Positions 45,369 through 58,723 of a DNA stretch of 64,000 nt are shown piece after piece (position 1 is the first letter of the stretch; each line of letters opens with the position of its first letter). The translations under genes and the position numbers were made by a program. This DNA comes from Talaromyces rugulosus. Lineage: Eukaryota > Ascomycota > Eurotiomycetes > Eurotiales > Trichocomaceae. The notes under the pieces were generated by a model that saw nothing but the letters and a program-made list of their open reading frames with translations, searched no databases and was not told the origin of the DNA. The DNA is taken from positions 5,332,001 through 5,396,000 of the forward strand of contig NC_049562.1 of NCBI RefSeq assembly GCF_013368755.1, in the 5' to 3' direction.

Positions 45369-45439
45369 TAGACCATTACCCAACTCGACGAAAAATAGCC
45401 TAGAGATCGTCTAGGGTACTTAATAACGCAAATCGAAAG

Positions 45440-46566
45440 TTAGGAATGTCCAGCCACAGGCCGAGCTACATAGGGCTCTTCCAAATATACAATCTCTTCC
45501 TCGCTCAATACCTTCCCTTTCATACCAGACGCCTCTTCAATTCTTTGAACCGAGTTGAAGCCAACAATAGGAACCGTGCCTTTGCTCTTATGCCAAACTA
45601 GGGCAACCTCGCTCATCGCCCATCCTTTCTTGGTGGCCACCTTCTCCACTCGGTTTATGATCTCCTCGTCGACTTCAGTGATGCCGGGGTGGTGGAACGA
45701 GGGCCTCTTCGAGCGCACCGACGCATTATACCCTAACGGACGCGCCAGTCTGCCTGCGTGTAGTGGGGACCAAGGCATCAAGCCAACACCAGTTTTGTTG
45801 CAATATCGGTTCATTTCGCGTTCTTCTTCGCGATAGCAGAGGTTATAATAGTTCTGCATGCTCACGAACTTGGTCCAATGGTTCTTTTCGGCGATAAACT
45901 GAAGCTCAGCAAACTGGGTAGCCCACATAGAGCTGGCACCCAGATAGCGCACTTTTCCGGCTTGTACCAGGTCATGAAGTGCTTTCATTGTCTCCTCTGG
46001 TGGCGTTACTTCGTCGTATCGCTGGATTTGAAGAAGGTCAATGTATGTGGTGCCTAGACGAGCAAGCGAGTCGTCCACCGCTTTGAAAATGGCGGACCGT
46101 GTCAAGCCTGTTAATCTGTAAGCATCATAAGGACAATTGGAAAATTTGCATGACATAGCTTACCACCCTGATTAATATAGTCTTTGCTCTGGTTCATCTC
46201 TTTTTGAAACGCCGCACCCAATATATCCAACTCTTCACCGACGTGGAAAGCACATTTTGTCATTAGGACAACCTTGTGACGCGGGATTTCATATTTTTTA
46301 ATGAATTTTCCAAGGATCTCTTCGCTAAGACCATTAGAATAGGCGTTCGCCGTGTCCCAAGTGTTGATACCGCAGTCATATGCGGATTTGAGGACCTTGA
46401 ATGCCTCCTCCTCGTCTAGAAGCCAGGTTACCACATTCGACTTTCCAAATCCCAGGGCTCCTAAAATTGGCCAAGATACTTGAAGACCGGATTTTCCCAC
46501 TCTCACGTATTCAACTTTAGTGTCGTCAATGGACTTTTGAAGGGAGGGCGGCACGGGAAAGGTCAT
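45440..46566 (-). CDS. Aldo/keto reductase
   Basis: Exons complement(46164..46566) and complement(45440..46107), with a 56-base intron, give 356 residues starting [12 protein letters not shown]. The TIM-barrel NADPH-dependent AKR family is shown by [20 protein letters not shown] (catalytic Asp and Tyr), VLMTKC (Lys), [20 protein letters not shown] (the usual His replaced by Gln in LLQIQR, where many fungal members have L-Y-x-I-H-R), and [10 protein letters not shown]. The IQRYD substitution removes the canonical fourth tetrad residue. A TATAAAA at 46682-46688 lies 116 bases upstream. The substrate is unknown; carbonyl or sugar reduction is likely. Confidence 0.88.
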
Positions 46567-47457
46567 GGTTGTTGCCTTATCAAACAAATTCAAGAAATCG
46601 TGAAGTTGAGGAATGGTTGTGATAAATATGAGGGTTTGTTGTTTTATCATCTAGTCCCACAAAGCAGGGCTGTCTGGCTCTTTTTATACCCACAAACCTT
46701 TCCCTCAAATTTCAAAAGTAGTCCCACACCGGACGAAATAGTCCATATGTTCTATATAGAAACACGCAGCAACTCCGGACATACAGAATTTATCTCCTCC
46801 ATGATCCGAGTCCTTCTACTTCATTTCTCCAGATAGATTTCCCTCATTGGACAGTAAAGAGAGTGACAGACCACTTTAGCTTCAGCCCTTGCCGAAAGCG
46901 GAAGGTATCAGTCCAGCTCGCGCGTTTTTCTAGAAATGGTAAGGCGCATCTTCGTCCCATCCATGATCCACCGGGAGTTTGTGCCCAATAAGAATGCCGA
47001 CAAAACATTAGTTTTAACAATCTCACACCACTGTTAGTCGGCTTTTTTTAAAGTTTTTTTCTAGCTACGTATTCGAAAACTTATTTGGAATCGCCGGTGT
47101 AATGACTAATGATCGCTCCGAAAATATCTTTGAAATACTATGTATTATAATTTATAGCCTTGAAAATCTCCATATATGGTGGTTTGCAGATGACAGTTAT
47201 CACTAGTTAATGCCACCCTACAATACTCTCAGTCTTGAACACATATCGTTAATTTATTGGAGGTTGACTGTGTATATGGATTTGTTGCACTCAATGACAA
47301 CAGTATTTGAATCATGTACGGTTACCTACGATTTATAAACATATGGCTGCAAAATGTTCAGGCACTATAAAGTTGACACGGCAATTTCATTAGAATAAGC
47401 TATCTTTGGGGTACTAGAACATTAAAATAGGCCGCAAAAGTCATTCTCCTAAAGAGG
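46567..47457. other. Intergenic, no gene seen
   Basis: About 890 bases. The part nearest 46567 is the reductase promoter; the rest is AT-rich without recognisable frames. Confidence 0.5.
46682..46688 (-). promoter_or_regulatory. TATA box of the aldo/keto reductase gene
   Basis: TATAAAA on the minus strand, 116 bases upstream of the ATG at 46566. Confidence 0.45.
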
Positions 47458-48654
47458 CTAAGAGTCTAAACCCTCGATTAAGACCCCAACTTTGACATTT
47501 TTAACCTTTTTTGGCAGCCTATACTCTGCCAACAGCTCGTCTATACTCTGCTTAATCATCTCAGACCTAATGTTTTGCTGATGTCTGTATTCATTCCGAG
47601 CATTTTCACCCCACGATTTCAACAAAACCTCGACTTGGACACATAAAGCAATTTCTCGAGAGACCCGAGCCCTCTCTAGACAGTTGCGATAGCCATCGAC
47701 CGGACTCATTTCCTCCTGAAATAATGTGCAGGAGATATGTTCTAACCCCCATGTTATAGGAAACTTGGAAACATTCTTCCCAAATGCAACCTGAGCCATG
47801 AGGATCCTTGTGTCAAGGATGCGTTGGTGGAAGATTCCCAGCACTGCCAGGCTGGTTGGGAGCTCATGGCCGACAAGGACCGTATCCGAATCAATACATT
47901 CGAATAGCCGATGTCGAGCATCTTTCCATCCGCTGAGGACCTGTTCATCCCTCTCCACCCGACGCATCTTGCTTCTAGTGAGCCCGGTAATAGCGGTGCG
48001 CCAGTTGGAGACCTTGTTGCCACCTGGGCTGACGTAGGCGTTCAGCAAGACATCTCCCGTCAGGGTATCGACAGCACTTATTAGGGCGACTGTAGGTCGG
48101 TCTATGTCCACCAACACCCACTCGCAATGTAATGTGACTGCTTTCCGTTTGACTGTGTTGGTTGACTGGTGCAAGGGTCGAGGTGTCTCTCGGAAATTGG
48201 CGTAAGATATGCAGGTCACTTCTTTCATGTCTACTCTAATAGACCTAGGAAGTATATAGCCCTGTAATTCCAGAAGTTTACGTGCATGGCAAGCAAGGAT
48301 TAGAGCGGCGTAAGTTTCCTCCTGGTTAGACTTAGACAGAACACTATAGGTATCCCAGCCTCGGGAAGCTTTGCGTAAATCTATCATCATTCAAGGTTGA
48401 GTTTCTATTAGACACTATCTCAGAATAAGTAATAAGTCGGGGGAAATACCTGTCGCGGTTCTAGTAGGCACTGTGGCGGGTGCAGCATGCTTCATTCTCT
48501 CATGGTCATCTTTTGCTTGTTGAATGATAAACGCCTTCTGACAAAATCCACATTTAAATTGGTGATGGCCTTCCGAGAAACAGTGGTTACGGAAAGCCCT
48601 TTTGCTTGCCGAAACTTTACCACAAATTTCACACGTGTATTCCTTGGTCTCCAT
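47458..48654 (-). CDS. C2H2 zinc finger plus degenerate REX/DEDD exonuclease-like protein
   Basis: Exons complement(48450..48654) and complement(47458..48380), with a 69-base intron, give 375 residues. Two zinc fingers fill residues 1-55: YTCEICGKVSASKRAFRNHC and FKCGFCQKAFIIQQAKDDH, each followed by a final His. The rest follows the fungal RNA-exonuclease (Rex-like, RNase H fold) order: a strand where relatives have LDCEMV, SAVDTLTGDVLLNAYVSP, WRTAITGLT, SDTVLVGHELPTSLAVLG, DTRILMAQ, then the RNCLERARVSREIAL helix. The expected acidic and basic residues look substituted: LHCEWV for LDCEMV, GHELPTSL for GHxLxxDL, and YRNCLERA for HDSLEDA. A catalytically dead, nucleic-acid-binding role is inferred. 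Confidence 0.75.
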
Positions 48655-49849
48655 GATGGTTGTGATACTTAAATGGTGAGTCGTCGAAAATATAATTTCA
48701 GCCGACAAACGGTAGGTATGGGGATTATTAAGAGTTCCTGGTACTTGGCGTGTTGATATTGCGAAAGATAATAGTAGATTTACAGAGTATTGGGGGATGG
48801 TGGTATATATATGGGCCATGAAAGGCGTTGAAAAGCAGTGCAAATCACCCCCAGGTACCTTCTTCGCAAACTTTTGTCTTTGTCCTCTGGAATGCCATCC
48901 CATAATATTTAAAGCTTTCCTCATTGTACTCCATTGACACTAAACAGTGATGAACAAAGAAAAACTTGTATTGTTAATATAAAGGGTGGGGAGAGATCTC
49001 TTTATTTACTGTCTGCAGAAACTGAGACTTCATACAAGATGACTACCTGCGGGTCTCAATTGATAAATCCGCGATGGAAGTCCCCGTATACGTTAAACCT
49101 ATTCTGTAGTGTAGCTTTTGCTAATTATTGACACGGAAAGGGATACTAAACATATTTCAGACGTTTTGACATGGAAACATTTACGGGACGAGTATTCGAT
49201 GCCTCAAACCCGGTGTCCTATGACGAATTTCAGTACAAAGCAAGTAGCCCCATCTGGTAATCTACTAATGTCATCTTGTCTTGTAAGAATATGGTCATTC
49301 CCTGTTAAATTATCGCAGTTGTAACTGGTAATGTCTTCGATACCAACGGGATATTCCACTTTGATTCATGTATCAAGCTACAGTGAGTTTCCTCCTAGCC
49401 ACGTGCCTTGATTGATCAACTCGTATACAAACAAGAGTAATAATCATCAGCCGGCACGCTTAGTGCGCGAGGCCGAGGGCCGCCGTTATCCGCCCACGCG
49501 AGGATTTTTTTTTGCACACTATTTAGGCATAGTATTGGGCTAATTATGGCAGCCTAGACCAAACAAGGTTATTACGGGTTTTTCAACTGCCGTATTTGCT
49601 TTTCTCAAAATTTGTATGTCGGCCTCGTGCAAAGACGCGACCGACCGAGAAATCAAGGGACTCTTAGCATTATATAGCTAGAATGCTACATGTAGTGGGA
49701 CTATTTATTTATTGAGCTTTCTAGTCCCTTATCCACAAACAGCTTTTTCTTCTGCCACAAAAACTGAGACTTTTCCTATCAACTGACCTACACGAGTGAA
49801 TATACTCCTTCAATTATTTCCTATTATTCACTTGGTTCAAAGAGAGACA
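48655..49849. other. Divergent intergenic region (1.2 kb)
   Basis: Lies between the zinc-finger/exonuclease-like gene and the DUF1772 gene. Contains a short TA run near 48803 and a GC-rich patch near 49443-49500. Short frames on the plus strand at 48934-49324 look spurious. Confidence 0.5.
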
Positions 49850-50448
49850 ATGGGTGCATTTCCTGTTACGTATCGCGTCGCTCAAGCGATTGGTTTTACG
49901 GGTGCAGCATGGCTTTCTGGTAAATCATGGCACCTTCAGATGTTTCTATTCGAACTTGAAAAACTAATATTTGGAATTTAGGCAACATTGCTGCTCTTAG
50001 CGCAATTGGTGTCCCCGCAGCGCTCCAGGGCCATAAGGATGATCAATTATCGACAACGAAGACCGCCAGGTTATGGAAAGGATTCTATGATCGCGGTAAA
50101 TCGCAAAACCCTCCGATTGCCGCAACAACAGCTTCGGCATTCCTCTATCTGGCGTGGTCTGTGAGATCAGGAACATCTTTACATCGTATTGCTCGCCCGA
50201 ATGCCTCGATCTTGTACAGCGTGGCCGCGTTTTTAACGATCAGCATTGTTCCGTATACTCTAGTTATGATGTCAGCTACGAACAACGCTTTGCTGGCAAG
50301 AGCTGAGGGTAAATCAGCAGACGACGCATCGAGTCACGCCGATACAGAACTGGAGAGTTTGCTACAGAAATGGACCTCGCTCAATGCAGGAAGAAGCCTG
50401 ATCCCTTTGACTGCAGGTCTAGTGGGCATCTTTGCTACGCTGTTTTAG
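49850..50448 (+). CDS. DUF1772 (anthrone-oxygenase-like) membrane protein
   Basis: Exons 49850..49919 and 49982..50448 (62-base GTAAAT...TTTAG intron) give 178 residues. The DUF1772 family comprises small four-helix membrane proteins, some of which are anthrone oxygenases in polyketide pathways such as HypC. Visible segments are VAQAIGFTGAAWLSGNIAAL, then a helix after the conserved LWKGFYDRGK, SILYSVAAFLTISIVPYTLVMM, and a C-terminal helix near LIPLTAGLVGIFATLF. PYTLVMMSATNNALL matches the family pattern before the loop. No polyketide synthase lies within the window, so a biosynthetic role is open. Confidence 0.85.
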
Positions 50449-50932
50449 AGGCTGGATGGTGTCATTTTTCACTAATATAAGGGTATAGGAGAATGGTTGA
50501 CGATTATATGTCACTAGGACTGGGAGGAGTTTCTGTCCATTTGATACAAATGTAAAATACTAATATTGCGACGACTAAAAGCGGATTTTACCTTCTTTTA
50601 CTACATCGTTTCATTTTCCTTAACTTAATTTAACGATTGGCTGTGCATGATAATCAAAGCTAGACTGTTCTCTGCCGTCAGCATTTCTATACAGCAAGCG
50701 GCATTCGAAAAAAGGGCAAAAATTAGATAAGTCATTCAGTATAACATAATAGCAATGGGATTCAAGGATAAATGGACATTTATACGACTGGAAGCAAATT
50801 AGGGCTACGGCATCTGGGAAAGGGCTGATTCTCAAATGCAGTGAAACAACTGCTCAAGTTCACAACTGCCTGCAGTAAAGTGTACATGTAATGGGCATAT
50901 ATAATATTCCAATCACTGCGATGGCTTGAATC
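50449..50932. other. Convergent intergenic stretch
   Basis: About 480 AT-rich bases between converging stops; nothing recognised. Confidence 0.5.
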
Positions 50933-52797
50933 TCATTTTATATACACACTCGTACTCACATCTCCATTTTTTCCACTGTCCTCGAGTACATGCTCTGGCT
51001 CGTCGATAGGCCTCGTTTGTACATTTTTATATTCTCTCAGCGGACGTCCAGAAGCAAATAGTTGATCAACCTCTTCCAAGCTACGACCTTTCAGCTCTGG
51101 AATAAACAGGTAGGCTACCACGACCATCACTGTACACAATGAACCGTAAATAAAGCCGACTTTTGCTCCAAGATTGGCGTAAGGCGCTTTGAGAAGATAC
51201 GGAACGGTGAAGCTGGTAAGAAATGTGGTGAGAATGGAAATAACTCCAGCAAAAAGGTTTGTTTTCTCCTTTATGTGTGTCGATGCTGCTTCGCTGACGA
51301 CAACGTAGGAACTAATTAAATTTTCATGGCTTATTGTTAGACATGTAAAATATTCCTTTTTTGGACGAGATAAATGACTTACCAGGCTGCCCATGACAAA
51401 TTGTAAGCACATGTGTAGAGAATGAAAGATGCAACCTGATATTTCCTGTTAGCTATCCAACAAGAATTCGGGAATACTATGTAAATACATACCAACGCCT
51501 TTTTTTGAGGCTGCGTAGGATCAGCCACCACCCCAACGCCACCTATCACGAACATAAAGATGGCCATTCCAGAACCACCCACCATCAACATGGTCCGGCG
51601 ACCAACCTTGTCGATAATAAGCCATTCACCAATGAGGCAAACAAAAGCGGCCACATTGGTCAGAACATTGAAAAGAAAAGATTGGCTTTTGAACCCTTCT
51701 CCTTGGAAAAAAATAACTGAATACTGACTGGCAAAGGCCTGACCAGTTATTTGCTGGCCAAACATGGCAATCACAGCAACCATTGTTCGGACTCGGTTCG
51801 CCTTGTTAAAGAGTTCACCCCATGAGCCTTTACGCTCAATTGACTGAGCATGTCGAAGGGCTTCAATCTCAAAGTCAATCCGGGATTCGCTTTCGCCCTT
51901 GTGCAACCTTTGTAGTTCCTTTTTAGCATCTTCTACACGATTCCGAGAGAGTAGCCTGTGTAGATATCTGTAAGCTAACCTGTCAATTTATAAGGGTGTT
52001 CTTTTTGACGTACCATCTAGGTGACTCGGGAACAAATGGCCAAAAAGCCACAATCACACTGGGCGCCACAAATTGCAATCCTACTGGGATCTGCCAGCTG
52101 GCATTACTAGAAATACCTTTTGTTCCTAGTGTGACCAACGACGCGACCACCTGTCCTCCAATTATCATCAGCTGCAGCGTAGATGTCACCGTGCCGCGGA
52201 TTGCTCTTGGGGATGTTTCACCCTGGTAGATAGGGACGACAATGAGGGTCATTCCCGTCATGCCAAAACTGATGAATCGTCCAATTGTAAACTGAGCTGC
52301 GGTTGTTGCACTTGTCTGTAGTAAAACACCACTATCGGCCCATGTCAGTCGCACTCGCAGTGAGCAGATTTGGTGAATCCGGACATCCTCACATGAAAGA
52401 TAGAATCGCTAGAACCATAACAGCAGCCTTTCGACCCCATCGCTCAGCGATGGAACCGCATGCGATTGCGCCTATGGCTTTTCCAAAGAATGGTAGAGAT
52501 GTCATCAGTGATGAGAGCCAGGCAGGCAAGGCGCACACTCCAGTGTCTGCATCGCATTGCCCAAATCTCTTTCCAAAGGCTTGCATTCCTTGCACGGCTC
52601 CAAAATTTCCAACATCGTATCCATAGTTAAAGGCACAGCTAGCCATATAACTGCGTTGGCCAAAGTCAGCAACCGTCGTCGATCTCCCTATCTTTGTTTA
52701 ACAGGTGAACTTACAACATAACAAATACTAACGTAGTATTGAACTGCCGAAACCGCTCGGCCATCGTTATGCCGTCGGTAGTAGTTGAGGCTGCCAT
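50933..52797 (-). CDS. MFS hexose/sugar porter
   Basis: Exons complement of 52715..52797, 52393..52650, 52014..52331, 51493..51955, 51383..51435 and 50933..51311 give 517 residues. Signatures of the sugar-porter family: FNYGYDVGNFGAVQGM in helix 1, [27 protein letters not shown] (across intron 3), FGQQITGQAFASQYS, DKVGRRTML and PELKGRSLEEVDQLF. About 12 membrane helices. Intron 3 is 58 bases; an internal alternative acceptor would add eight residues. It is divergent from an arylsulfatase gene 608 bases away, so it may carry a sulfated or desulfated product of that enzyme. Confidence 0.9.
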
Positions 52798-55293
<2,496 letters not shown>

Positions 55294-55424
55294 GAAATTA
55301 TTTACCAGTGATGTATACTTCTCACTATTGTATTTGTGGACGATATTTTAGATGAATTTATTGAAGTAGAGCCTGCATAAATAGAAAATCCAATGTTATA
55401 TGGCGAGTCTCAAAAATAGAATCT

Positions 55425-58163
55425 TCAATATGGCATCAGTGACGCGTCCCAGGTAATGTTCCCAGACATTTCCTCTGCTAGGCGAACAAAATCTTCCGAT
55501 GAAAACGCCGATATATCCAACAGGTCTTCTGGAGCAGTCAAATTTGACTCCGAAGAAGCAGAATAAAAACCTCGGTTATCCCCCGATTGCAAAAAAGGCG
55601 AGACGGGCTCACCAGGTGGGAAATGAGTTCCGGGGAGATACATCCCAGTAACAAGTGGAGGATGCTCACCATTTAGCCCAGGTAATTCTTCCTGCGTCGT
55701 CTTATTGTTCACAGACTGAGAAGATTTCTGTTCAAGAAAACGTTGTCGACCTTGAACATCCAACTTGGCGAGACGAAATGGAGCCGCATTGCTCAGATAG
55801 CCGACTTCAGCCGGCCCAACTATCTCCTCTTTCTCTCTGGTCCTAATTTAACATACCAATTAGCACATTTTTTATTGTTTCAATCAAGAGGTAAATGACG
55901 GTAAATTAGGAACAGTTACTCACAAAATGCCAGAATCAGACCACTCAGAAATGATTTCGTGAAATCCGAATCGAGAGAGTAACGGAAATAAACGTCGATG
56001 CTACGAGTAGATAGTTAGCTAGAAGGACGCTTGACAAGATATGAACTCAAACCCACATATGGATTTGGCTTTTCCCTCTGTAAATGCTTTTCATGCAGTA
56101 ACTTCAAGTTTTCTTTAATATTCTTAGCAGCTTTCATGCGTTCTTCTCGCCCATTCGCTGTAGCAGTACAGGTATGGACGATCTGAATTTTTATTGATTC
56201 AAATGCCGCCATAACACAATGTGGATCATCAAAAACATATTTCCCCTCGGCAAGGCCCATTTGAACCAATTGAGCTATTTGGTCCGCATGAAATCGACAT
56301 CGGTCCTGACACTGTTGCCGAAACACAGTCGGGGCATCTCGAAATGCAGAAGCAAGCGGAAATTCATAGCCTGGAAGAGATGTCCTAGTCAAGTCACACA
56401 CTATTGTGTGGTACAAAATATGCATCATAAATAACAAGCCTAGGGTGTTGAGTTCTCGTCCAATATAGATGCTTAAGCTTGTAATGCGTAACTCATCACG
56501 AATATTGCTATGCCAGAGTTCAAGATTCTCAATCAGCTTTAAGAAAGAGGACTCTGGGTGCCATATTGCAATAGGCGGGTTTCTGCTTCTAATGAGCCTA
56601 TTTAGAAAGTCAGCGTACATAAAGAATGACCAATTTATGTATTAGACGGGTACTGGCCTAAGGACTTGTGTGCGAACATGAAACAGGTAGGTAACCTGGG
56701 AACGAAGATTCATTTGTTTCAATGAGTCCGGTGAACTAAATAACTCGACAGTAGCCAGTGTCGGGGCGTCCAACAGAGCCTGTTCTAAGAAACTGTGGTC
56801 AGACGATGGGAGGAAGACAGCTGGTACTTCCTCTTTCCAACGTAAATTGGCGTCAATTCCAGATCCTATACAGCTGTCTAGAATAAAACATGACCATAGG
56901 AGCCTTCTTTTAGTCTCGTTTCGTCTGATATCGGTGGGTGATACGGGTCTAGCACTCCTCTCAGGAGAATCAAACCCGAGCAGACGCATGATTTCATAAG
57001 AACACCCCCATGTGATAAAGGACAGAGCATGTTGGTCGAACCTTGTGGCGTACTCCGAAATAAGAATCATCGTCTTAAGGTCATATAGGTATTAGCTACA
57101 GGGAAAAGTTTGATGACAGGGTGGTTAACTAACCATCAATGTGGTGGCCGAAGGACATGAAATATCTCGCATAGCCAATTCTTGAGCTTTTATTGCCCAG
57201 AGACTTCCAGGGATCATGCCGTCGTTCAACTTCAGAGACTCAATATTATCCTGCACATATACACTAGATGTGTTAGCATTTTCACGAAGATAGAGAACTG
57301 AGAGATGAAGCTAGTGAAATCGAAGGAAAAAAGAAAAAAAATTTACCTCGCGCCTAAAGCAGATATTATTAGTACGAGGGCCTCCCCAAAGTCGTCTACA
57401 ACAGATCCTCGGTCGAAAGATTGTAAAAAAGAGGGCTTATGGATAAAGCCAAGGCATCGCAGGGCAGCTATTCGACTAAAGAATAGATCGAAGACAATTT
57501 GTAGCCTGTCCTTTTCTTCTGGTAGGGAAGCTTCGTAAAGCCTTGTCAACCATGAGAATCAGCCATTTAAAACACCTAGAAAATACAAGGTAGCGACTAT
57601 ACCATGCTATATTATCGGTAGACGACGATAACTCAGATACGTCTTCTGGGGGGTCTTGATCCACAGTATGAACTGAAGACCGATGTTGAAAGTCATTGTT
57701 TGACAGTGGATAACTGCATTTCAAAGACTTTTGTGTACACCGGCGGCACTTCGGGCGACCCCGAGAGCATCTGTTCTTGGAAGTTCGACATTCTTTGCAT
57801 GATCCGACGCGCCTTTTCTCAATTCCTGATGTGTGGTAGATGTCCTCAACCCATGAGCGCATGTCATCTCGAGACAGGGTACCAGATGCATCATCATAGC
57901 CAGGACACTGCACGCCAAGTCGGAGACAATTGCGGCATCGTATCCCTGTTTGGTCACACTTAACCTATACGAGAATACAATCAATAAGGATCAATTAAGA
58001 TTTTTTGTATGTAAACAGGGGTTGTCTTGATCAAGACTTTCAGCATACCTTTCTAGACCGACAAACTATACAGCCTGCAATAGTCTGGTGAGCTTTGTTC
58101 AAGAAGAAGCTGGAAGATGGTCAAACCAAGTTGTGATTTTGTCGATATCCTCTGGTCAGCCAT
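55425..58163 (-). CDS. Transcription factor with tandem Zn(II)2Cys6 clusters
   Basis: Nine proposed exons, complement of 58127..58163, 58049..58074, 57603..57964, 57347..57541, 57134..57263, 56685..57073, 56057..56597, 55924..56000 and 55425..55842; about 724 residues. Two zinc clusters come in succession: CIVCRSRKVKC with CRNCLRLGVQC at about residues 14-41, and CKECRTSKNRC with CRRCTQKSLKC ~45 residues later. The middle-homology region follows (IAALRCLGFIHKPSFLQSF, LLGFDSPERSARP, RRLLWSCFILDSCIG). The junction between exons 6 and 7 is unresolved: an in-frame TAA occurs at 56642-56644, and the only in-frame splice I can make uses a weak GTTTCA donor and removes conserved-looking residues. 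It may therefore be a broken gene. Confidence 0.7.
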
Positions 58164-58723
58164 CTGTAGCATGTAATTGTTCCTTGTATTATTCCATCAC
58201 TGAATAGTTATTGCGGTGAATCTAAAGGTTGGGCAAAAGGCATCACGCCATCCTAACTCTCTACAGCTTAGCGCACTCAATGGGCGCCGCCTAAGTCGTC
58301 GGGTGGGGCAAGTTGGACCAGAGCAACATATTCGAAAACCTATACAACCTCGAATTCATTAGGCATACTATGTCATAGAGTTTGCTTTCACCGAGTTTCT
58401 TTTACAAGGTTGCTCGTGCCATCCTATAGAAGCGCTCGGGCCGTTTCGCAAGCACTACTTGTATCTAGATATGTTTATAGAAGCCCTTTATTTTTTTTAG
58501 TACCTATCAAGCTCCTTAGGGTAATAGTTTTTATCTTCTAACCAAAGTACTATCAGAGCCTCTGTGTAGAACCCGTGACTTGTACCATGAGTCAACAACC
58601 AGGTTAGATTTATGTCTATCACAGAATATGTATTCATGGTTCTAGAGATGATAATGCAAACTCTACTCTCCCGTTCGAATGAATTTTAATGGTGTCGAAA
58701 ACGAGATTATCAATTGATACACA
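58164..58723. other. Intergenic, no gene seen
   Basis: About 560 AT-rich bases between the regulator's start and the peptidase stop. No coding frame recognised; it holds the regulator's promoter. Confidence 0.45.
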
